Program-made: the position numbers and the translations under genes | Part shown: positions 1-11,100 of the stretch, piece after piece | How the letters are laid out: every line of letters begins with the position of its first letter | Position numbering within the stretch: position 1 is the stretch's first letter | Assembly (NCBI GenBank): GCA_018524725.1 | Contig: JAEUWP010000586.1 | Coordinates: forward strand, 62,001-126,000 | DNA length: 64,000 nt | Origin: Podaxis mareebaensis | Lineage: Eukaryota > Basidiomycota > Agaricomycetes > Agaricales > Agaricaceae | Direction: 5' to 3' | Notes under the pieces: generated by a model | What the model was told of the DNA's origin: nothing | Database searches by the model: none | The model's input: only the letters and a program-made list of their open reading frames with translations

Positions 1-194
1 GGACCAAATTCTTTAGGTTATGCTGTTACATTCAGTGTCATATGTACGAGTGTGTATGTTGCTTCGGCTTATTTTAGCTTGCATTCTTTTCCCCACGATA
101 GTTTTGATCGATCCAACCAAGGGAATGTCTCGCATTGACGTTGCTGCGCTCTTGATTACCATCTTTCGACATCGGCCGCGGCTTAGCTTGGATA

Positions 195-1718
195 ATGCCT
201 CAGCCAAAGATCAGGGTGTTCTGGGACCTGGGTATGTACTTGATACGACTTGAACCCTCAGAACCAACAACACTCTGGATCTACAGAGACATGTCCGCTG
301 CCTATATCACATGCCTCGCCTTGGGAGATATTGAACGACGTCAGGCAATTTACTGGCCACTTCGGGATAGTTACGAATATCAAGGCGTATTGGGATAGGA
401 ACAAAGTCCACAATGCAGCGGCAGACGGAACTAGCCCCCTTCGAGCCGCAATGATTTCTATGGGCATAAATCTTGTGGATTGCTCGCTGGTGCAAGGATA
501 TACTAAAGACTCTCTGACGAGGATGTTAAGTGGTGAGTCATATGCTCCGATCATAAGCCTCAGTATAATAATCCTGAGTTTCGGCGGCTCCCAGCGGACG
601 TTTTGGTCTCAGCTATCGACGAACCAATAAACGAGTCGGATATATCAACCAGGGACATAATTATGATTCTTTCGGGAGATGAAGGTGTCCTCTATCCTAT
701 CTCCCTCCTCATGTTCCGCAATTACACTATTTTCCTTGTGGTCCCGGACGAAAACACCAGCATTCAACCATTCCAGGCGACTAGGATATTCAACTGGCAT
801 GGAGACGTTTTAGGCTCCAGGTTGAGAGAAACGGCGTCCATACGACTCTCTGCTTCGGAGTTCTCCAAGCCTCGCGGAGAGAATCCCTATGTCCCCTACG
901 TCCTAAAAGGACTTCACGCGAGGAGGCCGACATCCCCAGTGAGCACATCTGCTAGTACACATCCCTCGGCGTATCCGTCCTCTTCGAAACCAGTCACCTC
1001 AGGCTCTACTCCTGCAGCAACTCCAAAAAGCAGCGTCAGGTCCCTACCTACATCCGAGCATTCGGCTTCCCGCGCTCCTTCAGTTCTTTCCAAAGCTCCT
1101 GTCAACGGCTTTGGCGACGCGTTTCGTGGCGGAGGCAGTACCAGCGGTTCGTGTTTGGCTAGTTCAATTACCCGCGCACAGATGTTCAATCTTTTTTTTT
1201 TTCAAGTAGCAGAACCTGAAGAAAGTGTGACCTATGTTCAGGGAGCGAGTAGTGACTGGGGGTCGGTCGGCGGTTGGAATGCTGGTGGCGATTGGAAGGC
1301 CGGTGGCGATTGGGACATGGCTAGCAGCGGCTGGACATCGGAACGAGCCCTCGAACCCAGGACAGCAGGAACGAAGAAACCCAAGCCAGACACATCAAAA
1401 GGTTCTGGTCCAAGTCGCCAACCAGAACCTGTGAATGTAGAACCAGATCCGGAACCCCAGTCAGAGGTGCCAAAAGAGGTTCCCATGTCTGTGTTTGAGC
1501 CACTCATGCAGGTCTTGCGAGAGAGTAAGAAACGGTCGATGGGGAGGTCAAAATTGGGAGAGGAGCTCTCGAAGCACAAGAGCACATACAAGGCCGCAGG
1601 AGTGAAGGGGTTTGCTGAGTATATCGCCCTTGCTATCTCAAAGGAAATCGTCATAGCAGGTGGCACTGACAACAATCTATATGTTAGATTGCATCCTAAG
1701 GTAAAGAATGCGCAATAA
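195..1718 (+). CDS. NYN domain nuclease with OST-HTH-like C-terminus, paralogue 1
   Basis: Three exons (195-231, 287-532, 595-1718; both introns split a codon after its first base) give about 468 residues. Residues 5-163 form a NYN/PIN-like fold of the limkain-b1/MARF1 type: the start IRVFWDLETCP, the acidic KAYWD strand and the LSGDEGVLYP motif supply the usual metal-binding acids of a single-strand RNA nuclease. A Ser/Pro-rich linker follows, with a block rich in Trp next to Gly at about 312-345. The last 75 residues (from FEPLMQVLRE) look like an OST-HTH/LOTUS RNA-binding winged helix. First of three head-to-tail paralogues with the same intron positions. An 11-T run at 1192-1202 lies in the reading frame and codes for Phe residues. 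The nuclease role is known for the family; the target RNA is unknown. Confidence 0.85.
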
Positions 1719-1984
1719 AGTAGGCGACTATGTATGCATTGGGTGAATCTTGGAGGCACGCATTTCTGGGTTGATAGATTTTGATAGATTTGTGTAGAAC
1801 TTCTTTCAGCTTGCGCAGTTTCTGCATGAGTTCGCGTGGTCAAAATCGAAATTGCCGCGAGGCTGCGATCAAAAGGGTGTGAAGGTTCTGGTATGGAGGA
1901 AGTAATGGCCTGTGTACGCTTGTCTCTTGACGGTTGACCACCAGGGGCCATCCATCATCAATATCCCAGGAGCTCAGCGCTGCT

Positions 1985-3715
1985 ATGCCTCAGCCGAAAA
2001 TCAAGGTATTCTGGGATCTGGGTGTGTATTCGGTTACAATCCATGCCATCACGACGCTCATCGCCCTATCATCTCCAGCGTCCTGCCCACCCCCACCGAT
2101 ATATGAGTCTCCTTGGGAAGTATTGCAGGATGTCAGGCTATTCACTCGCAACTTCGGCAGTGTTACAAGCATAAAGGCGTACTGGGACAGAAACAAAGCT
2201 CAGCATGCTGATGCCAACGCCGACCCCTTCCGAGCGGCGACACCTTCCATGGGGGTAAACCTCATAGACTGCTCCACGATGCAAGGGTACACCGGAGATG
2301 CGTTGACGAAAATGCTCACAGGTATGCTCAAATTCGATCGACGAATTTGATCATGACCGTTCTCTAATTGGTTCCGATGACTGTCAGTGGATGTTCTGAT
2401 CTCGGCCATGGACGACCCAGTAAATGTAGATGTCCCAGAAAACGACATCATTCTGATCATTTCGGGGGACGAGAGTGTCCTACACCCAATTTCGCTCCTC
2501 ATGTTCCGCAATCATACGATCTTCCTCACCGTGCCGGATGAGAAGGACAACATCCAACCTTTCCAGGCTACCAGGGTCTTCAAATGGCACAGAGATGTTC
2601 TGGGCTACAAGTTCAACTTGAGCCCAGAGCCTACGTCTATGCCCGTTGCGGAATCTCCAGAGCCTCCACTGGAAGGATGGTTTGCCAACGGAACGCACAT
2701 TCCTCAGTTGAGCCCCGAGTCGATATCTATGCCCGTTGCGAAGTCTTCGGAACCTCCGTCGGAAGAATGGATCGTTAATGGAACGCGCATTCCTCAGTTG
2801 AACCCCGAGTCGATATCTATACCCGTTGCGAAGTCTCCGGAACCTCCGTCGGAAGGATGGATCGTTAATGGAACGCGCATTCCTCAATTGAGCCTGGATA
2901 CCACGACAATACCCATATCACCATCTAGCCCGTCGGGGCCCAATACTGGCACCTCGGCGTACAAGTCCCCTCCTCGGCCAGCCAAGCCAATCACCACGGC
3001 CACTGCACCAGTGACATCAGGGGGCAGGCCCGGATCTATTCCCTCACCTGAGCCATCAGCTTCTCGGGCGCCTTCAGCCCTCAGCTGGAGCTCCGGACCT
3101 GCTACTACGGGCAGGAGCTTCAGATTTATGCGCGATGAGGGTGTTATCAATGATTCGAATACGAGCACCTCGGGCAGGCCCAAGCAAGAGTCGGGCAAAC
3201 GCCGGGAGGGTTCCCAGTTGCCGCTGGGTCCTGAGGAAGATGCAGTCGACGATTGGAGGACGGCTGGCGATTGGAAACCGGGCAATCCGAGCGCTGGTTG
3301 GGAGATGACCGACGTGGACTGGTCTTCAGAGCCAAAACCAGCACCCAAAGTGGAGCGAAACACGCAACCGGCCAAACCAACTACGCCGAAAGTCCCTCCG
3401 CCCCGCGTTCGAACTTCCGGACCAGCAAAGTCGCCGAGGTCCTCGACGTCGGGTGGGAAATTCTCAGAATCAGAAGCACCTATTGACCCCCCCTTGTCTG
3501 CCTTCGAACCTCTTTTGCAGGTTTTACGAGACACTGAGACCCATACGATGCTGAGGTCTCAGCTTGGGGAGCAACTGGCGAGACGGCACAGGGGTCTATA
3601 CCTGGCGGCAGGAGTGACGAAATTGGCCGACTACGTTACCCTCGCCGCCAAAAAGAACCTCGTCACTTTGATAGGTGAAGGCAACGACCAGCGAGTGAAA
3701 CTCAAAAACAGTTGA
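1985..3715 (+). CDS. NYN domain nuclease with OST-HTH-like C-terminus, paralogue 2
   Basis: Exons 1985-2021, 2079-2321 and 2388-3715 give about 535 residues, with introns exactly as in its neighbours. The NYN domain starts IKVFWDL, but the next exon reads ASCPPPP where paralogues 1 and 3 read ETCPLP and ESCPPPP, so the usual acidic residue of the D-x-E-N/T/S-C-P motif is Ala. The later acids (KAYWD, ISGDESVLHP) are kept. The linker has gained three 30-residue tandem repeats (about residues 176-266), then a Trp-rich stretch (about 380-406) and the C-terminal OST-HTH-like domain (about 466-535, FEPLLQVLRD). It may bind RNA with altered or reduced nuclease activity; that is inference. Confidence 0.83.
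2636..2905 (+). repeat. Three in-frame 90-bp tandem repeats inside paralogue 2
   Basis: Three copies of a 30-residue unit beginning S-M/I-P-V-A-E/K-S and ending with I-P-Q-L. The second and third copies are nearly identical in DNA sequence and the first is more diverged, which points to recent expansion from the 3' side. The unit is absent from the two neighbouring paralogues. Confidence 0.85.
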
Positions 3716-4201
3716 TATAAGATCGACTTGCGGTAATGTCACAGCTGCTTCTTGTTGCACAGATGTTTCAGAGTTACAAAGTTTGCCCGCCAATCGCTTT
3801 CGTGTTTGAGTACCTTCGCCGATTCTTCTGTGCTTCTCCATTCGGAACAGTTTCTCGCTTCGAAATAACCAAGTTTTGCTTCTGTTGGAGCTTCCGACAA
3901 TACAACTGTACTATGTAGGCCACATATAAACACAGAAGAATGTCTCTAGTAATTAATGTCTCCTCCACAAGGTATTACATTTGTCGCGCTTCAGGTGGGC
4001 CTTGCAAGTACTCTTCCACAGATGGGCTTGGATTGGGACCGTGATATCTTATTTTGGCATATTTTAGCGCGAGACTATTCCACATGATCAACTAACTTTA
4101 AGATTGCCGCCCGCAAATGCCCACGCTGGTCTCTCGTTGTAGCTTACTTCAGAGTTGATATCCATTGACTGCCAGACCTGAAGTCCTTTTAGTTCGCAGA
4201 T
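3716..4201. other. Intergenic, paralogue 2 to 3
   Basis: About 490 bp holding the 3' region of paralogue 2 and the promoter of paralogue 3. I see no further gene. Confidence 0.6.
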
Positions 4202-5808
4202 ATGCCCCAACCCCGGATCAAGGTGTTCTGGGACCTCGGTAAGCGGGCCACACATGCTCACCACTGTAGCATTCCCCTGATCTGAGTGTATTATTCCCCT
4301 AGAATCCTGCCCACCGCCGCCAGCGTATCCCGGCTCGCCTTGGGACTTGTTAAAAAGCATCCGACTATTTACGAGTCGGTTTGGAATTGTAACGAGTATC
4401 AGGGCGTATTGGGACCGGAACAAGAGCCAAGATTCGGGGGCCAATGCTGGTCCTCTTCGGTCTACCATGCCCTCCATGGGCATAAGCCTTGTCGACTGTT
4501 CTTTAGCAGAGGAATACAGCGGGGACGCTCTTGCGAGAATGCTCACAGGTAAGCCCTATAACTGCAGCCATGTTCAAAACCTAATTCCATCTGCGCATCC
4601 TAGTGGACGTCTTGGTATCAGCCATCGACGACTCAGCGAACGCTGACGCGTCGGGAAAGGACATAATAATGATTTTTTCGGGCGACAAAACTATTTTACA
4701 CCCAATTTCACTTCTCATGTTCCGCGGTTACACAGTCTTTCTGGTTGTTCCAGACGACAACGACAGCATCCTGTCGTCTCATGCAACCAGGGTCTTCAGC
4801 TGGCACACAAACGTCTTGAAACCGAAGTCCAGCTCGAGTCCAGAGTCGGCACCTGTGCCCGTTGCGGAGTACTCGAAGGCTCACGCGCCGAGCTCAGGCG
4901 GCATGCGACCTTCTCCAAACCTCAACGGCACAAAGGCCGCTCTGCCGATGTCCCCTCCGCAATCATCTAGCAGTATGGCACCCTCACGTCCTATGTCGCC
5001 ACCAAGTGCTGCTCCCTTTAACATGATGTCCCCACAACATCCACCTCGCAGTATAGCTCCATCGCAGCCGATGTCTCCACCCAAACAACCCAGCAACCTT
5101 GCTTCTTCATACCCCATGTCTCCAAGAATGTTCACCGCGGCCACTAGTCCCGCAGCGACGCCAAAGACCAAACTTAGGTCCATCACTGCATCCGAACCTG
5201 CGGGTTCTCGCGCTCCATCAGCCTTGAGCATGAATGCTGAAGCTTCTGCCTCTAGTTTCGGTTTTGCTCGTAACAGAAATGCTCACAAGGGCTCGACCAT
5301 GTCATCAGATATCCGTGCGCAGATGCTGGATCAAATTTCTCCAACTCCACCCCAAGCGAAAGAAGTCCAGGATACGAATGATGATTGGGGAGTAAGCCCG
5401 GGTTGGAATGGCAATGGAGCCTGGGAGATGGCTGGCTCAAGCTGGCTATCCGAAGCAGAACAAAAGGCAGCCAGGCAAAAGCCTGCGGCCGCACCTGAGG
5501 TACCGAGACCCATTCAGCCCGCAGCTGAGGGCAGGGACGCTCTTCCGAGGACTGAACCTCAAACGGAGGCGCCACAGATCGGGAACTCCGCGTTCGAGCC
5601 GCTCTTGCAGTTCCTGCGAGAGGCTCGGGCCGAGGGAAAAACAACCGTATTGAGATCGCAAGTAGGGGGTGTGTTGGCGAAGGATAAGGCTGTATACAAG
5701 GATGCAGGAGTGAAAGGGTTCGGGGAATACATTGCCCTCGCCGTAGCGAGGGATCTTGTTGCTGTGGGCGGTGAAGGTGGCAAAGAGTGGGTAAGACTGA
5801 GGTCTTAG
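4202..5808 (+). CDS. NYN domain nuclease with OST-HTH-like C-terminus, paralogue 3
   Basis: Exons 4202-4238, 4303-4548 and 4604-5808 give about 495 residues. The NYN domain (IKVFWDLESCP, RAYWD, FSGDKTILHP) is intact. The linker carries several degenerate MSPP/MSPQ repeats, the SRAPSALS box shared by all three paralogues, and a Trp/Gly-rich block (DDWGVSPGWN, about residue 353 onward). The C-terminal 70 residues (FEPLLQFLREA, then AGVKGFGEYIALA) match the OST-HTH-like domain of the other two copies. Equal intron positions and domain order show that the array arose by tandem duplication. The acids needed for catalysis are present, so this copy is probably an active nuclease. Confidence 0.85.
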
Positions 5809-5868
5809 ATCTAAATCAGCTCATGACCCATGCATAAATCCAATACGTTACGATGAATGTATCATATG

Positions 5869-7079
5869 TTATGCTTTGTCTATAGTAGTCCAGATGTTCA
5901 ATGTATCCTCATCTGACCATAGCCTGTCCAGTAATTTAGCAAGCTTCTCCTTGACTTCTTCGTCTATGGAAGACTCGTAGGAATCTTCGGGCAAATAAAC
6001 GATTTTGCGATCCTGGATTTCGGCAGAGGGATGTTCCGAAATGGCTTGCGCTAGTTGGGCAACGCGTTCCGGTGGGCAGTACAACTGCACATGAGCAGCG
6101 GAGATGAACACAAGAGAGGAATATCACTGGGAACAGAATGTAACAGACCTTCATGAGCTGCTTGCCCTCTTCGTCCGAGTCCACTATGTCACAGTCTTCC
6201 ATGTCATTCAACGCGATATCAAGAATCGCGTCCCGTTCAGCAGGGTTCTGTCGGGGGAACTTCACATCCACGCGACCAACTTTGTGGAACATCCACATGA
6301 CAGAGGCCTTCTGGATTCTAGGAAAAGAATATCAGAGAAGACAAATGCTTATGGTAAAGGGGCACCAGACCCATGGTCATTGAAGATTTCTCTAAGGTTA
6401 GCGATAGTACGCTTCGGGTTGTCCGTCAAGGACTCTCTGAATAAGGATCGCAGTCAACGAAGCGAAATGGCTTCCAGGACGAACGTGCGTACATGAGGAT
6501 GCCCACAGACTCGAAGGCCAACGCCTCATACGTCACGACTTCACCCTTCTTGCTCTTACCCTGTGCCTAATGGCTGACTGAGTGTGGCGTTGTAACGAGA
6601 ACGAAATGAGATGCATACTCGTTCAATTGCTCTCTCGATGTTATCTTTCGGCACGTCCTGGTCTTTGGCCTTCTTTATGACAGCAGCAAGTTGTGAGTTG
6701 AGATTTGGATCCGCAGAGCCGCCACCTGGGGAAGTCCGATTCGATATCCTCAAGTTATTACGGTTGGGGCATCAGAACATACCTCGGATAGCAATGGCGA
6801 TGTCCTAGTCATATTTGCGGGTTCACATTTAAGTTTCCCCATTTGTGCTTTGAAACTCACTTGTGCAACCCGACTAAGTAACTGTCCTCTCTGCGCGTCA
6901 TTGACGCCTTTCTTTTCCTTAATTTTCGACCACTAATTCACTGAGTCATTAATTTCCCTGTCAGGCGCGAATCATGGCACACATCTCACTTTGTTGTGAC
7001 CCGCGAGGATAGATTGTGTCGTTGAAAAGGAGCGTCGGCAGCAAGTCGAACGGAAGGCCGGGAGCGCGAGTCTGAACAT
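5869..7079 (-). CDS. YebC/TACO1-family mitochondrial translational activator
   Basis: The minus strand starts with an Arg/Ser-rich mitochondrial presequence (MFRLALPAFRSTCCRRS), then AGHNK, an intron, and WSKIKEKKGVNDAQRGQL, the signature of YebC/PmpR/TACO1 proteins. Later exons give the GGGSADPNLNSQLAAVIKKA block, DNIERAIER, the central domain (VTYEALAFESVGILMY) and the C-terminal VQLYCPPERVAQLAQAI region. In animals TACO1 promotes translation of mitochondrial COX1 mRNA, and bacterial relatives relieve ribosome stalling. The start at 7079 was chosen because it supplies the targeting peptide directly before the conserved domain. Several short introns interrupt the gene. It is tail to tail with NYN paralogue 3 (60 bp apart). 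Confidence 0.88.
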
Positions 7080-7264
7080 CGGGAAGGAAATGATTTAAAA
7101 TGCCAAGTTCACACGCGTCCGCGTCTCATTACTCCGGATGCGTGAGAAGATCATCTTCCGTTCCGCCAATACAACCTGATCGTCTTTCACAATAATATTC
7201 CTACAACATACAGTCACATTTGTACTCAAGAGTCTATGTTACATGTTCCAATTATGATCCTCCT

Positions 7265-8517
7265 TCACCATGCATGATGACCGCCATTAACAAGAATGCT
7301 GGAAGGACAAACGTCAGATATCATGCTTGGACCCTATGGGGACTCCTGACGTACTCGCTACCAGTGCAGAAGGAAGATGCATCGCTGGCCAACCATGTAA
7401 CCACTCCCCGTAATTCGTCACTTCGTCCGATACGGCCTATGGGGTTTGAGTTGGACCATTTCTCAAGGAGGTGAGGTTCCTTCTCGAGATACGCTGCTGT
7501 CATCCTGGTCGAGTTCAATTAGCCGGGAAGTTCTCATTCTTCAGGAAGAAGAGAAGCATAAGTTCACGTACTTTGTGTAGATGTGCCCTGGAGAGAGCGT
7601 GTTCACGCGTATGTTCTTCTTGCCTAACTCACAGGCCATGCTCCGAGCCATTTGCAGGACTGCGGACTTGCTGGTGTTGTATGAAGTCCATGCATGATCC
7701 TAGGATGGGCAAGTTCAGCCGTAGGAGCTATTTATTTCTTCTGACCGTTGACATACCCTATTCGTTATTGTCCCCGACATAGATGCAATCAAGATAATGC
7801 TTCCCGGATTTCCGAACCTAGCCATCTGTCTGCCAGCAGCCTGTGCAGTGAAGAAGCATCCATTCACGTTCACGTTCATCACCTAGCACAAAAGTTTAGC
7901 ACCAACCCCACTAAGGAAAACACATTCAAACTCACATCTCTGAACTGTTGTGCGGGATACTCCAAACAATCAGTATGGCTCCTCAAAATACCCGCCGCAG
8001 CAATGCAAACATCCATTCGCTTCTCCTTATCCCCAATCTCCTCGCCAACTTTCCACACCTTCGCCTGATCAGTCACATCAACACTGACATATTCCAATCT
8101 CGAACCATTCCCCAATTTCTCCACATACTCCTTGGTCTTCACCCAATCATCTGACGGCTTCTCGGGTAAATCCAAACAATATATCGCCCGTGCCCCAGCT
8201 TCGCATAGTGCCAAAGCCATTTCCAGGCCGAGACCACGGTTACCCCCTGAGACGATACCAACTCGGTCCGTCAGCGCAAACTCGTCGAATATTTTAGGGC
8301 GGGGTTTGATGCTGGGGTCAACAGCTGCTTCAGCAGCAGCGGCCACACCAATAGGCGCAAGGCGTGATTGGGATTGAACGAAATTATGTTCTTTGCTGGA
8401 ATCGCAGTGGTGTAGCCTTAGCCCCTGTCGCTGCTGCGGAACCGCCAAGGCGTTTCTCAACGCGGGTGTGGTGAGCGTCCTGGTAAGGCGAGAAGTGAGT
8501 CTGATGTTGTGAAGCAT
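7265..8517 (-). CDS. SDR-family dehydrogenase with mitochondrial-type presequence (arabinitol/sorbose reductase-like)
   Basis: The first 30 residues are rich in Arg, Thr and Leu and lack acids, as in a mitochondrial presequence. The classical SDR core follows: VSGGNRGLGLEMAL (NAD(P)-binding TGxxxGxG variant), SVDVTD, AAAGI, IASMSG (catalytic Ser), SYNTSKSAV (Tyr and Lys of YxxxK) and NTLSPGHIYT. The last intron uses donor GTACGT (starting at 7354), giving the C-terminus GSD-ILVNGGHHAW typical of the family. The long N-terminus ending in PRPKIFDEFALTDRV resembles fungal D-arabinitol or sorbose/xylulose reductases; the substrate is inferred only. A TATA-like element lies about 50 bp upstream. 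Confidence 0.87.
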
Positions 8518-8565
8518 TATTCGAAGTGGGGGGGTGCTTGAACAATTGGGGGTTATTTCACAATA

Positions 8566-8575
8566 TTTATATATG
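8566..8575 (-). promoter_or_regulatory. TATA-like box of the SDR gene
   Basis: The minus strand reads ATATATAAA about 50 bp upstream of the ATG at 8517, a fitting place for a TATA element with a short 5' leader. Confidence 0.45.
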
Positions 8576-8849
8576 AAGCGTGGGTGGTGAGAATGGTTCA
8601 GCTGACCACGGGTGACCAACCACACTTGTTAACCAGAGAACTTCGAGAAGCCTTCTCCTGTGCAGGATCACGTATTCGTGGAGACGCACGAGGTTTCATT
8701 GATTGAATTCATGATCAGCATCCCCGTAAGATAGGTAATTGAAACTACACAGAATGTACAAGCCGAAGGTTACATACAAAAGCCCTAGATACGAATACAT
8801 AGAAAAGGATATGATACAGCTGACAGATAACAAGAAGCGAACAAGAGGG

Positions 8850-9785
8850 TCAGGGAGAGTGCTTAGGTACATGGATGATCCAAGGCGTAAGTTTGGCAGA
8901 TAGTATTCGAATGAGCGAACTACACTGCCACTTGGGGTCCTGTCCTTGCCATTGGTCGGTCAAGTGCAAAATCTTGCTGTCTTCGTCCAAGTCAACAATG
9001 ATGATAGACTCGACAGTCTTTTTTTAGAGTCAGGTACGTTATGAGCACCCCGAGAGCAGACAGTACAACCCACCTTTTTGCGACCAAATAAGCGAGTCGT
9101 ATATTCTTGGACCTGGTAATATACGAGACGATTCGGAGAATGCGTGGAGGACATGACTCGAGTGGATATGTTCACTGAGTTCGAGAATAGTTTGGGCTGC
9201 AGTAGGCTGAGTATGCGTGGCTCTCAGGAGAAACGAGTGGCCATACCATAGCAAACCACTGCGGAGGGGACGTCAGGAGAATAACATGAGTTTGAAAGGC
9301 AATAGGGCGTACCTGGGCAGCATATTCATCATAGCCCTTACAAGTGCTAAAGGGGTCCTGTGCACGTTGTCGAATACGTATATCAAGACCAAGGTGCAAG
9401 TTTCATTTACCTCAAAAGTTGCGTCTTTCCTCCAGGATCTCTCAAAGATTTCTACCGTTGGACGACAACAGTATAGTTCAATAAGGTCCTGCATAACACG
9501 CGCATGGTCGTCCTTCAGATCTGTGTGGGCTTCGTTGGCGGTACTGCTCCTCCTTCGATGGTGGACAGGTCCGGAATCCACCTTCACGCCAGAATAATGC
9601 GCAGCGCCAGCAACGGATTCGATGAGTGCTGGTGTTGGAATTACATGGGGTAAGATCTGGGGATGGTGAATTATAGATGGAGGAGAGGGTGAGCGAGGAG
9701 GGGGATATTTGTGAGTATCAGTTGAGGCTTCACGACAGCGAGGATGCATATTGGGAGGACAAGGAGCATGTGCCGGAACGGACAT
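8850..9785 (-). CDS. SnoaL/NTF2-like fungal protein of unknown function
   Basis: The first exon (from 9785) gives a low-complexity Pro/His-rich leader, then DLKDDHARVMQDLIELYCCRPTVEIFERSWRKD in two runs, and DATFE. Four short introns separate DPFSTCKGYDEYAAQ, WFAM, PKLFSNSVNISTRVMSS with LVYYQVQEYTTRLFGRKK, and a last exon TVESIIIVDLDEDSKI with HLTDQWQGQDP. The pattern (helix, then 'DATFEDP', then paired strands ending D-x-W) is that of an alpha+beta NTF2/SnoaL-like barrel with an unknown ligand. The stop at 8850 lies just beyond the SDR promoter, so the two genes are in line on the minus strand. The function is not known to me. Confidence 0.65.
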
Positions 9786-9934
9786 GGAGAAGGAGTCAGC
9801 ACTTATGAGGTGACGTCACACCAACGTGACGGAGCACAGGATTCGCAAAGTAATAGATGCTGACATTATTATACGTACTAAAGCACAGACAACCAACAAT
9901 CTTTCAAACATACAACATACCTCCACACCTTCTT

Positions 9935-11100
9935 TCAGTGGCCATTCGAGATCCCTTGCCATAAACCATATGTTTTGCCAGGCGTAGTCTGCCACAGACG
10001 GATGGTTCCTGCACTCCACTAAGTTGATGTGGGTTCTGGAATCAGGGCGCCACTTACCATCCTCTGCAAAATAGTCAGTCAAAGGCCGAGCTAAGAATAG
10101 GATATAAAACGCACCACTACCACTTGCATACATCTCACCGTCTGGACTGAACTCCACACAGTGAACGGGACCATGATGTCCCTTCAGCACCTCTCGCTCT
10201 TCACCATCCATCCCGTGAACTCGCACCCACTCGTCTCCTGAGTTACCTGTGACAAACCGATCTTGTAGGATAGGATGAATAGAAGCGGACGAAGGCGAAT
10301 AAGGAAGAGTCAAGGTGTGCGTTCCAAGGCCGTCGTGTCCGGTAGGGAGAACAGGTATGAAGGAAACGGTCTTCCCAGAGGTAGTCACCAAGCGTGAAGT
10401 TTGGACGGAAAGCTCCATCGATGTGATTGGATTCGCAAAAGAGAGGCTTGTCGTGAGCTTGCGTGTGCGTAGATCCCACCACCTGCCAGTCCGTCAGCAT
10501 CTCACGGTCTGCACAATTTTTATCGCTCACTTGATCTTGCCATCCTCCCCAGCAGTCACACCGGTATGCTCTCCGACCCATACCACACTTTTTACCACAC
10601 CGTCATGAGATAGTGAGTTGTTATCCACCAAGAATTCCGGATCGGCGTCTGGCCGACCAAGATCGAATATCCTAACTTTCTTTTCTTGGCCACCGGTCAG
10701 GATACGTGATGATGTGGGCGAGATAGCCACCGTGCGGACGATGTGATTATGTGGGAAGGAGTGTAAAGCGGCACCTGAGTATGTATCCCAAACTTTTCTA
10801 GTTGATTGTGAGCAGGGGATGTAGGTGGTGACAAGAGGAGACTCACGCGGTGAAATCCGCACTACCGGAGACAGCTTTGGCAGCGTCAGGGGAAAGTTTG
10901 GTACTCCAGACGGCGCCCTTGTGACCCAAGAAGGTGCCGATCCAGTCTCCGGTCCATTCTCTTAGCATTGGGTTTCCATCCTTACAACTTGATACCAGCA
11001 AGAAGGTTCCGTCATCTTGGATCGGAGAGAAAGAGAGGTGAGTGACGGGGCGGGTGTGACCTGGTGCCACAAGGGGAGTAGACTTGAGGGGGGCAGACAT
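9935..11100 (-). CDS. WD40 protein, STRAP/UNRIP orthologue
   Basis: A seven-blade WD40 protein. The opening LVAPGHTRPVTHLSFS, then SCKDGNPMLREWTGDWIGTF, GHKGAVWSTKLS, SGSADFTAKVWD and LTGGQEKKVRIFDL follow animal STRAP (serine-threonine kinase receptor-associated protein, also UNRIP) closely, including its unusual 'GDWIGTFLGHKGAVW' segment. STRAP belongs to the SMN assembly machinery and acts in translation and signalling. The last exons are joined as EDG-TIRLWQTTPGKTYG and end at 9935. The C-terminus is short after the seventh blade. The start at 11100 is the only Met before the first blade. Confidence 0.88.
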
